Position numbers and translations under genes: made by a program. Positions 1 through 10,111 of a stretch of DNA of 64,000 bases are shown one piece after another. The notes under the pieces are model-generated. The model saw nothing but the letters and a program-made list of their open reading frames with translations. It ran no database searches and was not told the DNA's origin. Source of the DNA: an uncultured Alphaproteobacteria bacterium (GTDB lineage Bacteria > Pseudomonadota > Alphaproteobacteria > Rhizobiales > Ancalomicrobiaceae); contig CALBKH010000089.1 in assembly GCA_937892955.1 (NCBI GenBank), forward strand, positions 1 through 64,000. Reading direction: 5' to 3'. The stretch's first letter is position 1, and each line of letters starts with the position of its first letter.

Positions 1-49
1 ATCACGTCAGTAGACGGTCGTCGAGGGCTATCCGCGCACAGGTCTCCTG

Positions 50-82
50 ATACCATCGGCCATCGAAAATGACCGATGGTAT
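50..82. repeat. 10-bp perfect inverted repeat, spacer 13 nt
   Basis: ATACCATCGG at 50-59 is answered by its exact reverse complement CCGATGGTAT at 73-82. The repeat lies in the non-coding left edge of the window (1-268), about 140 bp beyond the gltA terminator. No poly-T run follows on either strand, so it is as likely to be an operator or an RNA hairpin as a terminator. The gene to the left is outside the window, so its target cannot be named. Confidence 0.5.
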
Positions 83-135
83 TCCTGACGCGAATTTCTC
101 ATGCCTCTGATGCAAATGAGGAATTTGCGGTCCTT

Positions 136-169
136 CAGAGGCCGGGTGGGTCAGCACCTCCGGCCTCTG
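136..169. repeat. 10-bp perfect inverted repeat, spacer 14 nt
   Basis: CAGAGGCCGG at 136-145 pairs perfectly with CCGGCCTCTG at 160-169. The loop itself contains GTG/CAC, which could add inner pairing. It is the second strong hairpin in the left-edge non-coding region. It has no T-run on either side, so a terminator role is not supported. An RNA-level or protein-binding role is possible but unproven. Confidence 0.45.
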
Positions 170-221
170 GTATGACGTCGGCGGGACGGAACGGGTGGTG
201 AAGCCACCCGGCAGAAATGCC

Positions 222-245
222 GAGGGCGCCCCGAAAGGCGCCCTC
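222..245 (-). terminator. Hairpin terminator after gltA
   Basis: GAGGGCGCC (222-230) and GGCGCCCTC (237-245) form a perfect 9-bp GC-rich stem with a 6-nt loop, starting 23 nt past the gltA stop codon. On the gltA strand the stem is followed by GGCATTTCT, a poor T-tract. On the plus strand it is followed by TTCGTTT, so it may work in both directions. Confidence 0.6.
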
Positions 246-268
246 TTCGTTTCGGTCGGTCGGATGGA

Positions 269-1561
269 TCAGCCGCGGCGCGACAACGGGACGTAGTCGC
301 GGGTCGGGGCGCCGGTATAGAGCTGACGCGGACGGCCGATCTTCTGATGCGGGTCCTCGATCATCTCCTTCCACTGGGCGATCCAGCCGACGGTGCGCGC
401 CAGAGCGAACAGCACGGTGAACATCGAGGTCGGGAAGCCCATCGCCTTCAGCGTGATGCCCGAATAGAAGTCGATGTTCGGGTAGAGCTTCTTCTCGATG
501 AAGTAGTCGTCGTGCAGCGCGATGCGCTCGAGCTCCATGGCGACGTCGAGCAGCGGATCGTCCTTGATGCCGAGGTTGGAGAGAACCTCGTGGCAGGTCT
601 TCTGCATGATCTTGGCGCGCGGGTCGTAGTTCTTGTAGACCCGGTGACCGAAGCCCATCAGACGGAACGGATCGTTCTTGTCCTTGGCGCGCTCGACGTA
701 GTGCGGGATGCGGTCGACCGAGCCGATCTCCTGCAACATCTGCAGCGCCGCTTCGTTGGCGCCGCCGTGCGCCGGGCCCCACAGGCAGGCGATGCCGGCC
801 GCGATGCAGGCGAACGGGTTGGCGCCCGACGAGCCGGCGAGACGGACGGTCGAGGTCGATGCGTTCTGCTCGTGGTCGGCGTGCAGGATGAAGATGCGGT
901 CGAGGGCGCGGCTCAGCACCGGATTGACCTTGTAGTCCTCGCACGGGATCGAGAAGCACATCTTCAGGAAGTTCGACGTGTAGTCGAGGCTGTTGTCCGG
1001 GTACACGAACGGCTGGCCGATCGAGTACTTGTAGGCCATCGCCGCGATGGTCGGCATCTTGGAGATCATGCGGATCGACGCGACCATGCGCTGGTGCGGA
1101 TCGGTGATGTCCAAGCTGTCGTGATAGAACGCGGCGAGGGCGCCGACGGTGCCGACCATGACGGCCATCGGATGGGCGTCGCGGCGGTAGCCCGTGAAGA
1201 ACTTCAGCATCTGCTCGTGCACCATGGTGTGGCGATAGACACGAGCGTTGAAGTCGTCGAACTGGCGACGGGTGGGCAGGTCGCCGTAGAGCAGCAGATA
1301 GCAGGTCTCGAGGAAGGAGCCCTGCTCGGCGAGCTGGTCGATCGGATAACCGCGATGCAGCAGGATGCCTTCGTCACCGTCGATGTAGGTGATCTTCGAT
1401 TCGCACGAGGCGGTCGACGTGAAACCCGGATCGTAGGTGAAGCAGTGGGTGGCCCCGTAGAGCTTGGTGATGTCGATGACGTCGGGACCGATGGAGCCGG
1501 GACGGACCGGCAGGGTCATCGACTTGTCGCCGATGGTGAGAGTGGCGGACTTTTCGCTCAT
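269..1561 (-). CDS. gltA: Citrate synthase (type II)
   Basis: Condenses acetyl-CoA with oxaloacetate to form citrate, the entry step of the TCA cycle, in the cytoplasm. The 430-residue protein has the usual length for hexameric proteobacterial citrate synthases. It carries the catalytic signatures GPAHGGAN (substrate His), [15 protein letters not shown] (second His) and NIDFYSG (catalytic Asp). An open frame extends 17 codons further upstream, but [12 protein letters not shown] at 1561 matches the expected N-terminus and is preceded by a purine-rich GGGGG tract. It follows gltX on the same strand after 297 bp, so it probably has its own promoter, and it ends in a strong hairpin. Nothing in it looks unusual. 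Confidence 0.97.
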   Translation of the reverse strand: MSEKSATLTIGDKSMTLPVRPGSIGPDVIDITKLYGATHCFTYDPGFTSTASCESKITYIDGDEGILLHRGYPIDQLAEQGSFLETCYLLLYGDLPTRRQFDDFNARVYRHTMVHEQMLKFFTGYRRDAHPMAVMVGTVGALAAFYHDSLDITDPHQRMVASIRMISKMPTIAAMAYKYSIGQPFVYPDNSLDYTSNFLKMCFSIPCEDYKVNPVLSRALDRIFILHADHEQNASTSTVRLAGSSGANPFACIAAGIACLWGPAHGGANEAALQMLQEIGSVDRIPHYVERAKDKNDPFRLMGFGHRVYKNYDPRAKIMQKTCHEVLSNLGIKDDPLLDVAMELERIALHDDYFIEKKLYPNIDFYSGITLKAMGFPTSMFTVLFALARTVGWIAQWKEMIEDPHQKIGRPRQLYTGAPTRDYVPLSRRG

Positions 1562-1711
1562 GCAGATACCCCCTGGGCGCGGAGATCCAAACGACTGGCC
1601 GGCGAACCACATCTAACCGTTTAGAACAACGGACAGAAGGGGGACCTGGCCCCGCGCCGCTTCGTCGAGTGCGAGGCCTAGCCCATTCCCGAACCGCCGA
1701 CAAGCACTTCC

Positions 1712-1741
1712 TAGGTATCAGGCGGCAAGAATTCTGGTCAA
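1712..1741 (-). promoter_or_regulatory. Possible gltA promoter
   Basis: On the minus strand TTGACC (1741-1736) and TACCTA (1717-1712) sit 18 bp apart, about 150 bp upstream of the gltA start and inside a locally A/T-richer stretch. The -35 resembles alphaproteobacterial sigma-70 sites, but the -10 match is weak. It is the best candidate in the 297-bp gltX-gltA gap. Confidence 0.33.
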
Positions 1742-1858
1742 AAATGTGGCGCATCAACCGCTTCCCGTGGCTGCGAAATGCTACGTGGCGTCGCAGCATG
1801 GGCATGCGACGCCGCGGCTTCGGCGGCTCTTTCGGGAGGTCGGCGGTCGTGCCCGGGC

Positions 1859-3289
1859 TCAGCCGGGCAGGCGATCGGCGAGACGGGCGAGGGTCTCGTC
1901 GCGGCCGAGAACGGCGAGCACGTCGAAGATGCCCGGCGAGGTCGTCCGACCGGTCAGGGCGGCGCGCAGCGGCTGCGCCGCCTTGCCGAGCTTGAGCCCG
2001 GCCTCTTCCGCATGGGCGCGCACGACCGCCTCGGTCGACGCCGCCGACCAGTCGGCCTCCGAGACGGTCGCCAGACGCGGCGCCAGTGCGCCGAGCACGG
2101 CGAGGCCGGCGTCGTCGAGCAGCGCCGCCGCCTTCTCCTCCATCGCCAGCGGTCGGGCGGCGTGGATGAACGCCGCGCCGTCGAGGAGTTCGACCAGCGT
2201 CTTCGCCCGCTCCTTGAGCCCCGGCAGCGCCGCGCGGATCTTCGCCTCGAGCGTCGCGTCGAGCTTGGCGAGGAGGTCGCGACCGGTGTCGGTGTGGGGG
2301 AGGAAGTCGACGAAGGCCTTCCACAGCGCCTCGTCGGGCGTGGCGCGCATGTAGTGGCCGTTGAGGTTCTCGAGTTTGGCGAAGTCGAAGCGCGCGGCGC
2401 CCTTGTTGACGTCGTGGATGTCGAACCACTCGACCGCCTGTTCGGTGGTGAAGATCTCGTCGTCGCCGTGGCTCCAGCCGAGGCGGGCGAGGTAGTTCCT
2501 GAGCGCCTCGGGCAGGTAGCCGAGGGCACGGTAGGCGTCGACGCCGAGGGCGCCGTGGCGCTTGGAGAGCTTGGCGCCGTCGGCGCCGTGGATCAGCGGG
2601 ATGTGGGCCCACACCGGCACCGTCCAGTCCATCGACCGGTAGATGTGGGTCTGGCGCGCCGCGTTGGTCAGGTGATCGTCGCCGCGGATGACATGGGTGA
2701 CGCCCATGTCGTGGTCGTCGACGACGACCGCCAGCATGTAGGTCGGCGTGCCGTCCGAGCGCAGCAGGATGAAGTCGTCGAGCACGTCGTTGCGGAAGAC
2801 GACGCGGCCCTGGACGCAGTCGTCGATCACCGTCTCGCCTTCGCTCGGGATCTTCAGGCGGATGACCGGCTGCACGCCCTCCGGGGCTTCGGCCGGGTCG
2901 CGATCGCGCCAACGGCCGTCGTAGCGCGGTGGTCGGCCCTCCTTCATCGCCGTCTCGCGCATCTCGTCGAGTTCGGCCGGGCTCGCCCAGCAGCGATAGG
3001 CCTTGCCGCGGGCGAGAAGCTCTTGGGCGATCTCGGCATGCCGGGTCATGCGGGCGAACTGGAAGAGCGGCTCGCCTTCGCCCTCGAGCCCGAGCCAGCG
3101 CAGGCCGTCGAGGATGGCGTCGATCGCCGCGTCGGTGGAGCGCTCGCGGTCGGTGTCCTCGATGCGCAGCAGCATCCTGCCGCCGGTGTGGCGGGCGTAG
3201 AGCCAGTTGAACAGCGCCGTCCGCGCGCCACCGATGTGCAGGTAGCCGGTCGGGGAGGGGGCGAAACGGGTGACGACGGTGTCGGCCAT
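1859..3289 (-). CDS. gltX: Glutamyl-tRNA synthetase
   Basis: Charges tRNA(Glu) with glutamate (class I aminoacyl-tRNA synthetase, cytoplasmic). The 476-residue product starts [20 protein letters not shown], with the HIGH-type motif HIGGAR and the first-substrate signature FAPSPTG. KLSKRHG further on is the KMSKS-type ATP loop. The chosen ATG removes a long upstream open frame of Arg/Pro-rich sequence that has no family resemblance. It is divergent from comEC (127 bp apart) and followed by gltA. Alphaproteobacteria often carry two gltX genes, and whether this copy is the discriminating or non-discriminating type cannot be told here. Confidence 0.96.
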   Translation of the reverse strand: MADTVVTRFAPSPTGYLHIGGARTALFNWLYARHTGGRMLLRIEDTDRERSTDAAIDAILDGLRWLGLEGEGEPLFQFARMTRHAEIAQELLARGKAYRCWASPAELDEMRETAMKEGRPPRYDGRWRDRDPAEAPEGVQPVIRLKIPSEGETVIDDCVQGRVVFRNDVLDDFILLRSDGTPTYMLAVVVDDHDMGVTHVIRGDDHLTNAARQTHIYRSMDWTVPVWAHIPLIHGADGAKLSKRHGALGVDAYRALGYLPEALRNYLARLGWSHGDDEIFTTEQAVEWFDIHDVNKGAARFDFAKLENLNGHYMRATPDEALWKAFVDFLPHTDTGRDLLAKLDATLEAKIRAALPGLKERAKTLVELLDGAAFIHAARPLAMEEKAAALLDDAGLAVLGALAPRLATVSEADWSAASTEAVVRAHAEEAGLKLGKAAQPLRAALTGRTTSPGIFDVLAVLGRDETLARLADRLPG

Positions 3290-3416
3290 GGAAAGCGGAT
3301 CTCGACGGAAGTTGAGCGGCGTGGGAGGCTGCAACCGGATGTGACGGTCGGCCACGTTCGGGAACTGGGGCGTTCCTCTAACATGGCGGAGCGCCGAAAC
3401 CCAAGGGGCGAGAGCG

Positions 3417-6380
3417 GTGAGGAGCGAAGAGACGGAGAGATCGCGGATCGGCGACGTCCGACCCGACGTCACCGGATCGGCGCGACCGCCCGGTCCGATC
3501 GACCGTCGCGGCTTCGACGTCCTCGCCCGCGGCGGTTCGGCGCTCGGTCTGCGCCTCGGCGACGTCGCCGATCGCCTGCAAGATGCCGTCCGCCGCGATC
3601 TCGACGGCGGCTTGGCGTTGCCCGGTCTCGTCGTCGTCTTCGCTTGTGGCATCGCGCTCTATTTCGTCCTGCCGCGCGAACCGTGGCCGCCGGCGGTCGC
3701 GGCCCTCGCCTTCGCCGCGGTGGCGATCACATGGGTGCGTCGGCGTCGTGGCCACGCCGCCCGCCTCGCTGCGACCCTCACCGCGCTGGTCCTCGGCGCC
3801 GCCGCCGCGAGTTTCGAGACGGCGCGTGTCGCCGCCCCGCGGCTCGATCACGAACGGACCGTCACGGTGGAGGGCCGTGTCGTCGATCTCGACGCCACCG
3901 CCACAGGCGGTCTGCGCCTCACCGTCGATGTCGCCCGCATGGAGGGCAGGGGGCTGACGCGGGAGACGACGCCGACCCGCATTTCCGCGACCCTCACCAC
4001 CAAGGGGGCGAGGCCCGGCGTCGGCGACGCCATCCGCTTCAAGGCGAGGCTGAAGCCACCGGAAGGACCGGTGATGCCGGGCGGCTACGATTTCGCCCGG
4101 CGGGCGTGGTTCGAGGGGCGCGGCGCCGGCGGCTACATCCTCGGCCGCGTCACCCCGATCGATCTCGGCCCGGCCGACCGGGGGGACAGCCTCCTTCAGC
4201 CGATCGGGTCGTTGCGCCACGCCATCGCCGAACGGGTGCGCGCCAGCCTGCCCGGGGCCACCGGCGCCATCGGCGCGGCGCTGATGGTCGGCGAGCAGCG
4301 GGCGATCCCGGAAGCCGCCGCCGAGCCGCTGCGCGCCTCCGGCCTCACCCACATCGTCTCGATCTCGGGCCTCCACATGGGGCTGGTGGCCGGCGGGGTG
4401 ATCGTCGCCATCCGTGCTCTCCTGGCGCTCTTTCCCGCCCTCGCGCTCGGCTACCCGATCAAGAAATGGGCGGCGGCGGTCGCCTTCGTCGCGGCGACGA
4501 TCTACCTCCTGCTCTCCGGCAACCAGGTGGCGGCGCTGCGCTCGCATCTGATGGTGTCGGTGGCGCTCCTCGCGGTGCTGGTCGATCGGCCGGCGATCAC
4601 CATGCACACGGTGGCCGTCGCGGCGATCCTGATCATGGCGGTCTCGCCGTCGGCGGCGATGGAGCCGAGCTTCCAGATGAGCTTCCTGGCGGTGATCGCC
4701 CTCGTCGCCTCCTACGACCTCTACCGCGGGTGGGCATCGCGACGGCCGCCGCCGCGCCGCGAGGCGGGGCTCGTCGTCCATCTCGTCGGCGGGGTCTTCC
4801 GCAACATCGAGGGCTTCGCCTTCTCCTCTCTCGTCGCCGGTCTCGCCACCGCGCCGATCATCGCCGGGACGTTCTTCCGCGCCGCCCCCTATTCGATCCT
4901 CGCCAACATGGCGGTGTTGCCGGTGACCGGCATCGTGATCATGCCGGCGGCGGTCCTCTCGGCTCTGGCGATGCCGTTCGGGCTCGACCACTGGCCGTTG
5001 CAGGTGATGGGCCTCGGGATCGACTGGATGATCCTGGTGGGGCGGTGGGCCGCGGCGCTGCCGGCCGGCGACGGGCTGATCGGTGCGCCGCATGCGGCGA
5101 TGATGCCGCTCGGCATCGCCGCCGTCCTGTGGCTCTCCGCCTGGAAGAGCCGGATCCGACTTTTCGGTCTGATCCCGGCGGCCGCGGCTTGTGCCTTGCT
5201 CTTCCTCGGGCCGCGCCCCGACGTGCTGATCGGCCGCCACGGCAGCCCGGTGGCGGTGCGAGGCGCCGACGGACGGCTGCACGTGCTCGCCGGACGCCAG
5301 GACCGGTTCGACACGGCGATCTGGCTCGCCGCCGATCACGACGCCCGGCCGACGCAGGACCCCGGTCTCGGCGCGGGGTGGCTCTGCGATCCGGCAGGAT
5401 GCATCTTCCGTCACGGGGAGATCGGCGACGGCGAAATCGGTGATACCGCCGCGGGTGCCGAGGTTCCCGCGGCGAAGGACGCCCGTGGCCGGAGCGAAGC
5501 TCGCGGCAGCGCGAAGACCGGCGATGGGCGCGAAGCTCGCCCCGGCGCGGCCACGCGTACCCCCGACGGGAGCAGCACCGGCATCGAAGCGCGCCACCCC
5601 GAGATCCCCGGCGGCGGCGAGCCTGCCGCAGTCGTCCCCGGGTCGGATCGAGCGATCGGATCGCAGCCGCGGGGCGGTCCGGGCGCGTCGTCCCGCCGTT
5701 CGGGCGGCGGCATGCTCGAAATCGCCGTGGTGCGCCATCCGGGCGCCTTCGACGAGGATTGCCGACGCGCCGCCCTGGTGATCACCACCCTGGTCGCGCC
5801 GCCGGGCTGCCGCGATCTCACCACGGTCGTCGATCGCCTCGACCTCGCCCGCACCGGAGCGTCGACGCTCGACTTCACCGGTCCGCCGAGACCGATCGGG
5901 GCCCTTTCGTCGGCGAGGAACACCGACGAGCGGTCACGCTTCGAAAACGGCTCCGCCGACGCACTCGCCGATCCCACCCGCGATCCGGAAACGGCGTCGG
6001 GCGACCTCGACGACTTCGCCCCGCGTGCCACAGCCGCCCCCGACGCCGACGGGGGCGGCGGCGATGCAGGTGGGGGAGCCGGGGATGGCGATGGCGGCGA
6101 CCGGGGCGTTCCTATCGATCCGGCCGCGAGCCGACGGAACACCCAACGAGGTCACACGCAGCGAGCGAACACACCGCGCACCGACCCGCCGCCGACCCGC
6201 TCCGGCGTGGCGCCCGCGGTCGCCGCCGTCCCACCGGACGAGGTGTATCTGCGTCGCGACGTACTTCTGCGCACCAGCCTTCCGGCGAGCCCCCGTCCCT
6301 GGACCCCGCTCGATCCGCGCATCGCCGCGCTCGAACGCGAAGCCGAGGCGGTCGATGCCGAGGTCCGCGCCGCTCAGTAG
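3417..6380 (+). CDS. comEC: ComEC/Rec2-family DNA-uptake channel protein with low-complexity inserts
   Basis: Predicted inner-membrane channel that carries single-stranded DNA into the cytoplasm during transformation. It begins with GTG at 3417. The N-terminal DUF4131 domain (about residues 80-230) is followed by the polytopic Competence domain (about 230-560) with the family signature [12 protein letters not shown]. The C-terminal part starts near 600 and includes [20 protein letters not shown]. At 987 residues it is clearly longer than its relatives. The excess comes from two Arg/Gly/Ala/Pro-rich stretches, about residues 668-766 and 824-942, which interrupt the C-terminal domain. The conserved pieces [17 protein letters not shown] and [14 protein letters not shown] resume after each one. 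The 3' end overlaps the convergent lexA by 7 nt. No other competence genes are in the window, so natural transformation is not established. Confidence 0.88.
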   Translation: MRSEETERSRIGDVRPDVTGSARPPGPIDRRGFDVLARGGSALGLRLGDVADRLQDAVRRDLDGGLALPGLVVVFACGIALYFVLPREPWPPAVAALAFAAVAITWVRRRRGHAARLAATLTALVLGAAAASFETARVAAPRLDHERTVTVEGRVVDLDATATGGLRLTVDVARMEGRGLTRETTPTRISATLTTKGARPGVGDAIRFKARLKPPEGPVMPGGYDFARRAWFEGRGAGGYILGRVTPIDLGPADRGDSLLQPIGSLRHAIAERVRASLPGATGAIGAALMVGEQRAIPEAAAEPLRASGLTHIVSISGLHMGLVAGGVIVAIRALLALFPALALGYPIKKWAAAVAFVAATIYLLLSGNQVAALRSHLMVSVALLAVLVDRPAITMHTVAVAAILIMAVSPSAAMEPSFQMSFLAVIALVASYDLYRGWASRRPPPRREAGLVVHLVGGVFRNIEGFAFSSLVAGLATAPIIAGTFFRAAPYSILANMAVLPVTGIVIMPAAVLSALAMPFGLDHWPLQVMGLGIDWMILVGRWAAALPAGDGLIGAPHAAMMPLGIAAVLWLSAWKSRIRLFGLIPAAAACALLFLGPRPDVLIGRHGSPVAVRGADGRLHVLAGRQDRFDTAIWLAADHDARPTQDPGLGAGWLCDPAGCIFRHGEIGDGEIGDTAAGAEVPAAKDARGRSEARGSAKTGDGREARPGAATRTPDGSSTGIEARHPEIPGGGEPAAVVPGSDRAIGSQPRGGPGASSRRSGGGMLEIAVVRHPGAFDEDCRRAALVITTLVAPPGCRDLTTVVDRLDLARTGASTLDFTGPPRPIGALSSARNTDERSRFENGSADALADPTRDPETASGDLDDFAPRATAAPDADGGGGDAGGGAGDGDGGDRGVPIDPAASRRNTQRGHTQRANTPRTDPPPTRSGVAPAVAAVPPDEVYLRRDVLLRTSLPASPRPWTPLDPRIAALEREAEAVDAEVRAAQ

Positions 6381-7087
6381 CGGCGGATGAGGCCGACCAG
6401 CCGACCCTGGACCTTGACCCGATCGGGGCCGAAGATCCGCGTCTCGTAGGCGGGATTGGCGGCTTCCAGCGCTACCGAGGCGCCGCGCTTGCGCAGTCGC
6501 TTCAGCGTCGCCTCCTCCTCGTCGACCAGGGCGACGACGATATCGCCCGAGTCGGCGTGGTCGGAGCGTTTGATCAACACGGTGTCGCCGTCGAGGATGC
6601 CCGCGTCGATCATCGAATCGCCGCGCACCTCGAGAGCGAAATGTTCGCCGCCGCCGATGAGGTCCATCGGAACCGGGATGGCGTGGGTGTAGTTCTGGAT
6701 CGCCGAGATCGGCGTACCGGCGGCGATGCGGCCCATGACGGGGATCGTCACCACGTCGGCCCGCTCGTCGTCGCCCGTCGCCACGCTGCGCGGCTTGCCG
6801 AGGCTGCCCTCGATGACCGAGGGGGCGAAACCCTTGCCCGGCCGGCTCGCCGAGGCGAGGCCGGGGGCGACCGAATCGGGCAGGCGCACCACCTCGAGCG
6901 CTCGCGCCCGGTTGGGCAGGCGGCGGATGAAGCCGCGCTCCTCGAGCGCCGTGATCAGCCGATGGATGCCCGACTTGGACCGGAGGTCGAGCGCATCCTT
7001 CATCTCGTCGAAGGAGGGCGGCACGCCGGTCTCCTTCAGCCGCTCGTGAATGAACATCAGCAGTTCGTACTGCTTGCGCGTCAGCAT
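6374..7087 (-). CDS. lexA: LexA repressor of the SOS response
   Basis: Represses DNA-damage genes and cuts itself when RecA filaments form. At 237 residues it has the length typical of alphaproteobacteria. It has an N-terminal winged helix-turn-helix ([19 protein letters not shown]...PPSFDEMK), the Ala-Gly cleavage site in [12 protein letters not shown], the catalytic Ser in RGDSMIDAG and the catalytic Lys in [10 protein letters not shown]. The start at 7087 is fixed by the conserved [10 protein letters not shown]; the frame stays open upstream without family resemblance. A perfect LexA box sits in its own promoter about 210 bp upstream, so autorepression is expected. It is convergent with comEC. 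Confidence 0.97.
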   Translation of the reverse strand: MLTRKQYELLMFIHERLKETGVPPSFDEMKDALDLRSKSGIHRLITALEERGFIRRLPNRARALEVVRLPDSVAPGLASASRPGKGFAPSVIEGSLGKPRSVATGDDERADVVTIPVMGRIAAGTPISAIQNYTHAIPVPMDLIGGGEHFALEVRGDSMIDAGILDGDTVLIKRSDHADSGDIVVALVDEEEATLKRLRKRGASVALEAANPAYETRIFGPDRVKVQGRLVGLIRRY

Positions 7088-7284
7088 CGGCTCGACACCT
7101 CGTCGGTCCCGGCGTGAGAGCGCACGCCGCGGAACAGGATCGAAAAGAAACGCGGCGAAACGATCGTCCCGCCGGGTCGGATCTCGCTCGCACTCGTCGG
7201 ATCGCTCACGGCCCACTCGCCCGCCGTCGATGGCGTTCGACGATGGAGAGTGGCCGATTCGCCACAAGTACAAATCGCGAACTC

Positions 7285-7313
7285 AACCTACACGTTCCCC
7301 GGATGTTCCGCAA
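7285..7313 (-). promoter_or_regulatory. lexA promoter
   Basis: On the minus strand TTGCGG (7313-7308) and TAGGTT (7290-7285) are separated by exactly 17 bp, with the LexA box lying between them. Repressor bound there would block RNA polymerase directly. The -10 hexamer is weak. The transcript would have an unusually long leader of about 190 nt before the lexA start at 7087. Confidence 0.6.
7294..7308. promoter_or_regulatory. LexA (SOS) box GTTC-N7-GTTC
   Basis: GTTC (7294-7297), seven bases, GTTC (7305-7308) is a perfect match to the direct-repeat SOS box of alphaproteobacteria, read as GAAC-N7-GAAC on the lexA strand. It sits between the predicted -35 and -10 of lexA. Confidence 0.85.
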
Positions 7314-7579
7314 GCGACGCCGAGAACAAAACGGGCATGAGATCGATGGGCCGGCCGCATCGGGGCGCGCGGATCGCCGCGATGGCGACGCGGTGCCCGC
7401 GGCCGCGGGTGGCGTCGGGCGCTCGATGCCGGAGGCGCGCCATGGCGGCGACCCGGGCGCGGTGTACGGCTCCGGCGGTCGTTTCCTCCTCGAGGTCCGG
7501 TGGATCGCGTTCCGCGATGCCGCATTCGACCCGCCGAAAATCCCCGTTCCCGAGCGCTCTTCGGCGAACGGAACCGGTG

Positions 7580-7601
7580 ATCCGGATGGATACGTCCGGA
7601 T
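7580..7601 (-). terminator. Weak hairpin after moeA
   Basis: ATCCGGA (7580-7586) and TCCGGAT (7595-7601) form a 7-bp stem with an 8-nt loop immediately past the moeA stop. On the minus strand no T-run follows, so termination here may be weak or factor-dependent. Confidence 0.3.
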
Positions 7602-7607
7602 TTCGCC

Positions 7608-8816
7608 TCAGGGGAAGCGGATGAACCGGCAGGGTTCGCCGGCCTCGGCCGGCGGGGCGTGGGGCGGGCGCACCAGGAGGCCGTCGGTCCCGGCGAAGCG
7701 GGTCAACAGCGAGGAATCCTGCGTATCGGCGGGGACCGCGGCGAGCCGGCCGTCGGCGTCGACGACGAGATGGGCGCGCATGTAGTCCTGGCGGGCGTCG
7801 TTGGCGGCGACGGCGCGTCCGAGGGCGACGATCTCCTGGCGTGGCCGCGGATCGGGCACGCCGGAGAGCGCGCGCACCAGGGGCGCCAGGAAGAGCAGCG
7901 AGCAGACCAGCGCCGACGAAGGATTGCCCGGCAGGCCGACGACCCGGGCCGCGCCGCGGCGACCGAACATCAGCGGCTTGCCCGGCCGCATGGCGAGCTT
8001 CCAGAAGCCGAATTCGACGCCGGCGGCGGCGAGTGCGGCATGGACGTGGTCGCGGTCGCCGACCGAGGCGCCGCCGATGGTGACGAGCACCTCGACACCG
8101 AGATCGAAGGCGGCGCGGATCGCCGCGATCGTCGCGTCGAGGTCGTCGCGAACGATGCCGAGATCGATCGCCTCGCCGCCGACCGCCTCGATCAGCGCGG
8201 TGATCGCATAGCCGTTGGAGGCGATGATCTGGTCGAGACCGGGGGTGGCGCCCGGCGGCACCAGCTCGTCGCCGGTGGCGAGCACGGCGATACGCGGGCG
8301 CCGGTGGACCGGCATTTCGGCGTGGTTCATCGCCGCGACCAGACCGAGATTGGTGAAGTCGAGGCGGGTGCCGGCGATCGGGCCGACGTCGCCCTCGCGG
8401 AAGTCGACGCCGGCGGCGCGGATGTGACGGCCGCGCTCGGCCACCTCGTCGAAGGTCACGGTGTCGCCGTCGCGGCTGGTGTACTCCTGCATGACGACGG
8501 TATCGGCGCCGGCCGGCAACGGTGCGCCGGTGAAGATGCGCACGCAGGTGCCCGCCTCGACCGTGCCGGCGAAGGCGTTGCCGGCGGCGGCCTCGCCGAC
8601 GACCCGCAGGCGCGCGCCGGGCTCGGTCGCGTCGGCGGCGCGGATCGCCCAGCCGTCCATGGCGGCGGCGGCGAAGGGCGGCTGGGTGCGGCGGGCGTGA
8701 AGATCGGCGGCGAGGACGCGGCCGCGCGCCGCGGTGATCGGCACGATCTCGGACTCGGTCGCCACGATGCCTTCGAGCACGGCGGCGAGCGCCACATCGA
8801 CCGGGGTCAGCGCCAT
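7608..8816 (-). CDS. moeA: Molybdopterin molybdenumtransferase MoeA
   Basis: Inserts molybdate into adenylylated molybdopterin, the last step of molybdenum cofactor synthesis. The 402-residue protein shows PPFAAAAMDGWAIRA at the N-terminus (PPF..SAMDGYA-type), the middle MoCF-type domain with ATGDELVPPG and TIGGASVGDRDHV, and PGNPSSALV. The C-terminal domain IV ends with LVRPPHAPPAEAGEP. It starts 4 nt after the moaC stop and is the last gene of the trpGDC-moaC-moeA run. That arrangement is common in Hyphomicrobiales. Confidence 0.96.
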   Translation of the reverse strand: MALTPVDVALAAVLEGIVATESEIVPITAARGRVLAADLHARRTQPPFAAAAMDGWAIRAADATEPGARLRVVGEAAAGNAFAGTVEAGTCVRIFTGAPLPAGADTVVMQEYTSRDGDTVTFDEVAERGRHIRAAGVDFREGDVGPIAGTRLDFTNLGLVAAMNHAEMPVHRRPRIAVLATGDELVPPGATPGLDQIIASNGYAITALIEAVGGEAIDLGIVRDDLDATIAAIRAAFDLGVEVLVTIGGASVGDRDHVHAALAAAGVEFGFWKLAMRPGKPLMFGRRGAARVVGLPGNPSSALVCSLLFLAPLVRALSGVPDPRPRQEIVALGRAVAANDARQDYMRAHLVVDADGRLAAVPADTQDSSLLTRFAGTDGLLVRPPHAPPAEAGEPCRFIRFP

Positions 8817-8820
8817 GATG

Positions 8821-9306
8821 TCACTCCGCGCGCCATTCGCCCGACTTGCCGCCGGACTTCTCGAGCAATCGGATGCCGCCGATCACCATGCCACGGTCGA
8901 CCGCCTTGGCCATGTCGTAGACGGTGAGACAGGCGACGGAAACGGCGGTCAGCGCCTCCATCTCCACCCCGGTCTGCCCCGAGACGCGGGCGAGGGCGCG
9001 GAGACGTAGACCCGGCAGCGTCTCGTCGATCTCGACATCGAGGGTGACCTTGGTCAGGAGCAGCGGATGGCAGAGCGGGATCAGCTCGTGGGTCTTCTTG
9101 GCCGCCATGATGCCGGCGATGCGCGCCGTGGCGACGACATCGCCCTTCTTGGCGAGGCCGTCGCGGATCAGCGCCAGCGTCTCCGGCTTCATGGTGACCG
9201 AGCCCTCGGCGATCGCCGTGCGCGAGGTCACGGCCTTGTCGCCGACGTCGACCATGTGGGCGGCGCCGCTGTCGTCGAGATGGGTGAGGCGCGGGGCGTC
9301 GGTCAT
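8821..9306 (-). CDS. moaC: Cyclic pyranopterin monophosphate synthase MoaC
   Basis: Converts the GTP-derived 3',8-cyclo intermediate made by MoaA into cyclic pyranopterin monophosphate. At 161 residues it is full length. It has [13 protein letters not shown], the [20 protein letters not shown] active-site region and KSGGKSGEW at the C-terminus, all standard MoaC signatures. Its ATG at 9306 overlaps the trpC stop by 4 nt (ATGA), which indicates translational coupling. The longer upstream frame is the shadow of trpC. Confidence 0.97.
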   Translation of the reverse strand: MTDAPRLTHLDDSGAAHMVDVGDKAVTSRTAIAEGSVTMKPETLALIRDGLAKKGDVVATARIAGIMAAKKTHELIPLCHPLLLTKVTLDVEIDETLPGLRLRALARVSGQTGVEMEALTAVSVACLTVYDMAKAVDRGMVIGGIRLLEKSGGKSGEWRAE

Positions 9307-10103
9307 GGTCGGGCCTTCGCCAGCAGCGCCCGGGTGGCGACGGTGACGTCGGCCTGACGCATCAGGCTCTCGCCGACCAGGAAGGTGGAGATGCCGACGC
9401 GCTCGAGGCGGGCGCAGTCGTCGGGGGTGAAGATGCCGCTCTCGCCGACCAGCAGGCGGTCGTCGGGCACCATCGCCGCCAGCCGTTCGGAGGTCGTGAG
9501 CGACACTTCGAAGGTCTTGAGGTTGCGGTTGTTGATGCCGAGAAGCGGCGAGGCGAGGCGCAGCGCCCGCTCGGTCTCCTCCTCGTCGTGGACCTCGATC
9601 AGCACGTCCATGCCGAGCGCGAAGGCGGCATCCTCGAGCGCCTTCGCCTCGTCGTCGGAGAGCGACGCCATGATGATCAGGATGCAGTCGGCACCCCAGG
9701 CACGCGCTTCGAGCACTTGATAAGGTTCGTAGAGGAAGTCTTTGCGAAGGCATGGTAAGCCGACCGCGGCTCGGGCCGCCGTCAGGTACTCCGGCGCGCC
9801 CTGGAAGGACGGGCCGTCGGTGAGGATCGACAGGCATGCGGCACCGCCGGCCTCGTAGGCGCGGGCGAGGCTCGGCGGATCGAAATCGGCGCGGATCAGC
9901 CCCTTCGACGGGCTCGCCTTCTTGATCTCGGCGATCAGGCCACGCTCGCCCGCCGCCTTCCTGGCGCGGAGCGCGGCGAGGAAGCCGCGCGGCGCCGTGA
10001 CGTCGGCGATGCGGGCGCGCAGCTCCGCTTCGGAGACCTTCGCCTTGGCGGCGGCGATCTCCTCGCGCTTGTAGAGCTCGATCTTCTTCAGAATGTCGGC
10101 CAT
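9303..10103 (-). CDS. trpC: Indole-3-glycerol phosphate synthase
   Basis: Closes the indole ring in tryptophan synthesis, converting CdRP to indole-3-glycerol phosphate. The 266-residue TIM barrel has the catalytic signatures [31 protein letters not shown] and [11 protein letters not shown]. It is monofunctional (no TrpF fusion). It lies 8 nt after trpD and overlaps moaC by 4 nt in one operon. Confidence 0.97.
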   Translation of the reverse strand: MADILKKIELYKREEIAAAKAKVSEAELRARIADVTAPRGFLAALRARKAAGERGLIAEIKKASPSKGLIRADFDPPSLARAYEAGGAACLSILTDGPSFQGAPEYLTAARAAVGLPCLRKDFLYEPYQVLEARAWGADCILIIMASLSDDEAKALEDAAFALGMDVLIEVHDEEETERALRLASPLLGINNRNLKTFEVSLTTSERLAAMVPDDRLLVGESGIFTPDDCARLERVGISTFLVGESLMRQADVTVATRALLAKARP

Positions 10104-10111
10104 CGCCGTCC

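Larger units (their letters stand above)
7088..7607. other. 520-bp gap between moeA and lexA
   Basis: No credible gene is seen here; the open frames are Arg/Ser-rich shadows without ribosome binding sites. It contains the long lexA leader (about 190 nt), the lexA promoter with its LexA box (7285-7313), and a small hairpin after moeA (7580-7601). The stretch 7320-7575 shows nothing recognisable. Confidence 0.6.

Noticed and set aside
3350..3380. Second LexA box near the comEC start (GTTC ... GTTC)
   Set aside because: The two GTTC half-sites are 12 bases apart rather than 7, so it does not fit the SOS operator.
1778..5443. Very long plus-strand open frame opposite gltX and across comEC
   Set aside because: It is a codon-bias shadow in high-GC DNA. 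The gltX and comEC frames carry the family motifs.
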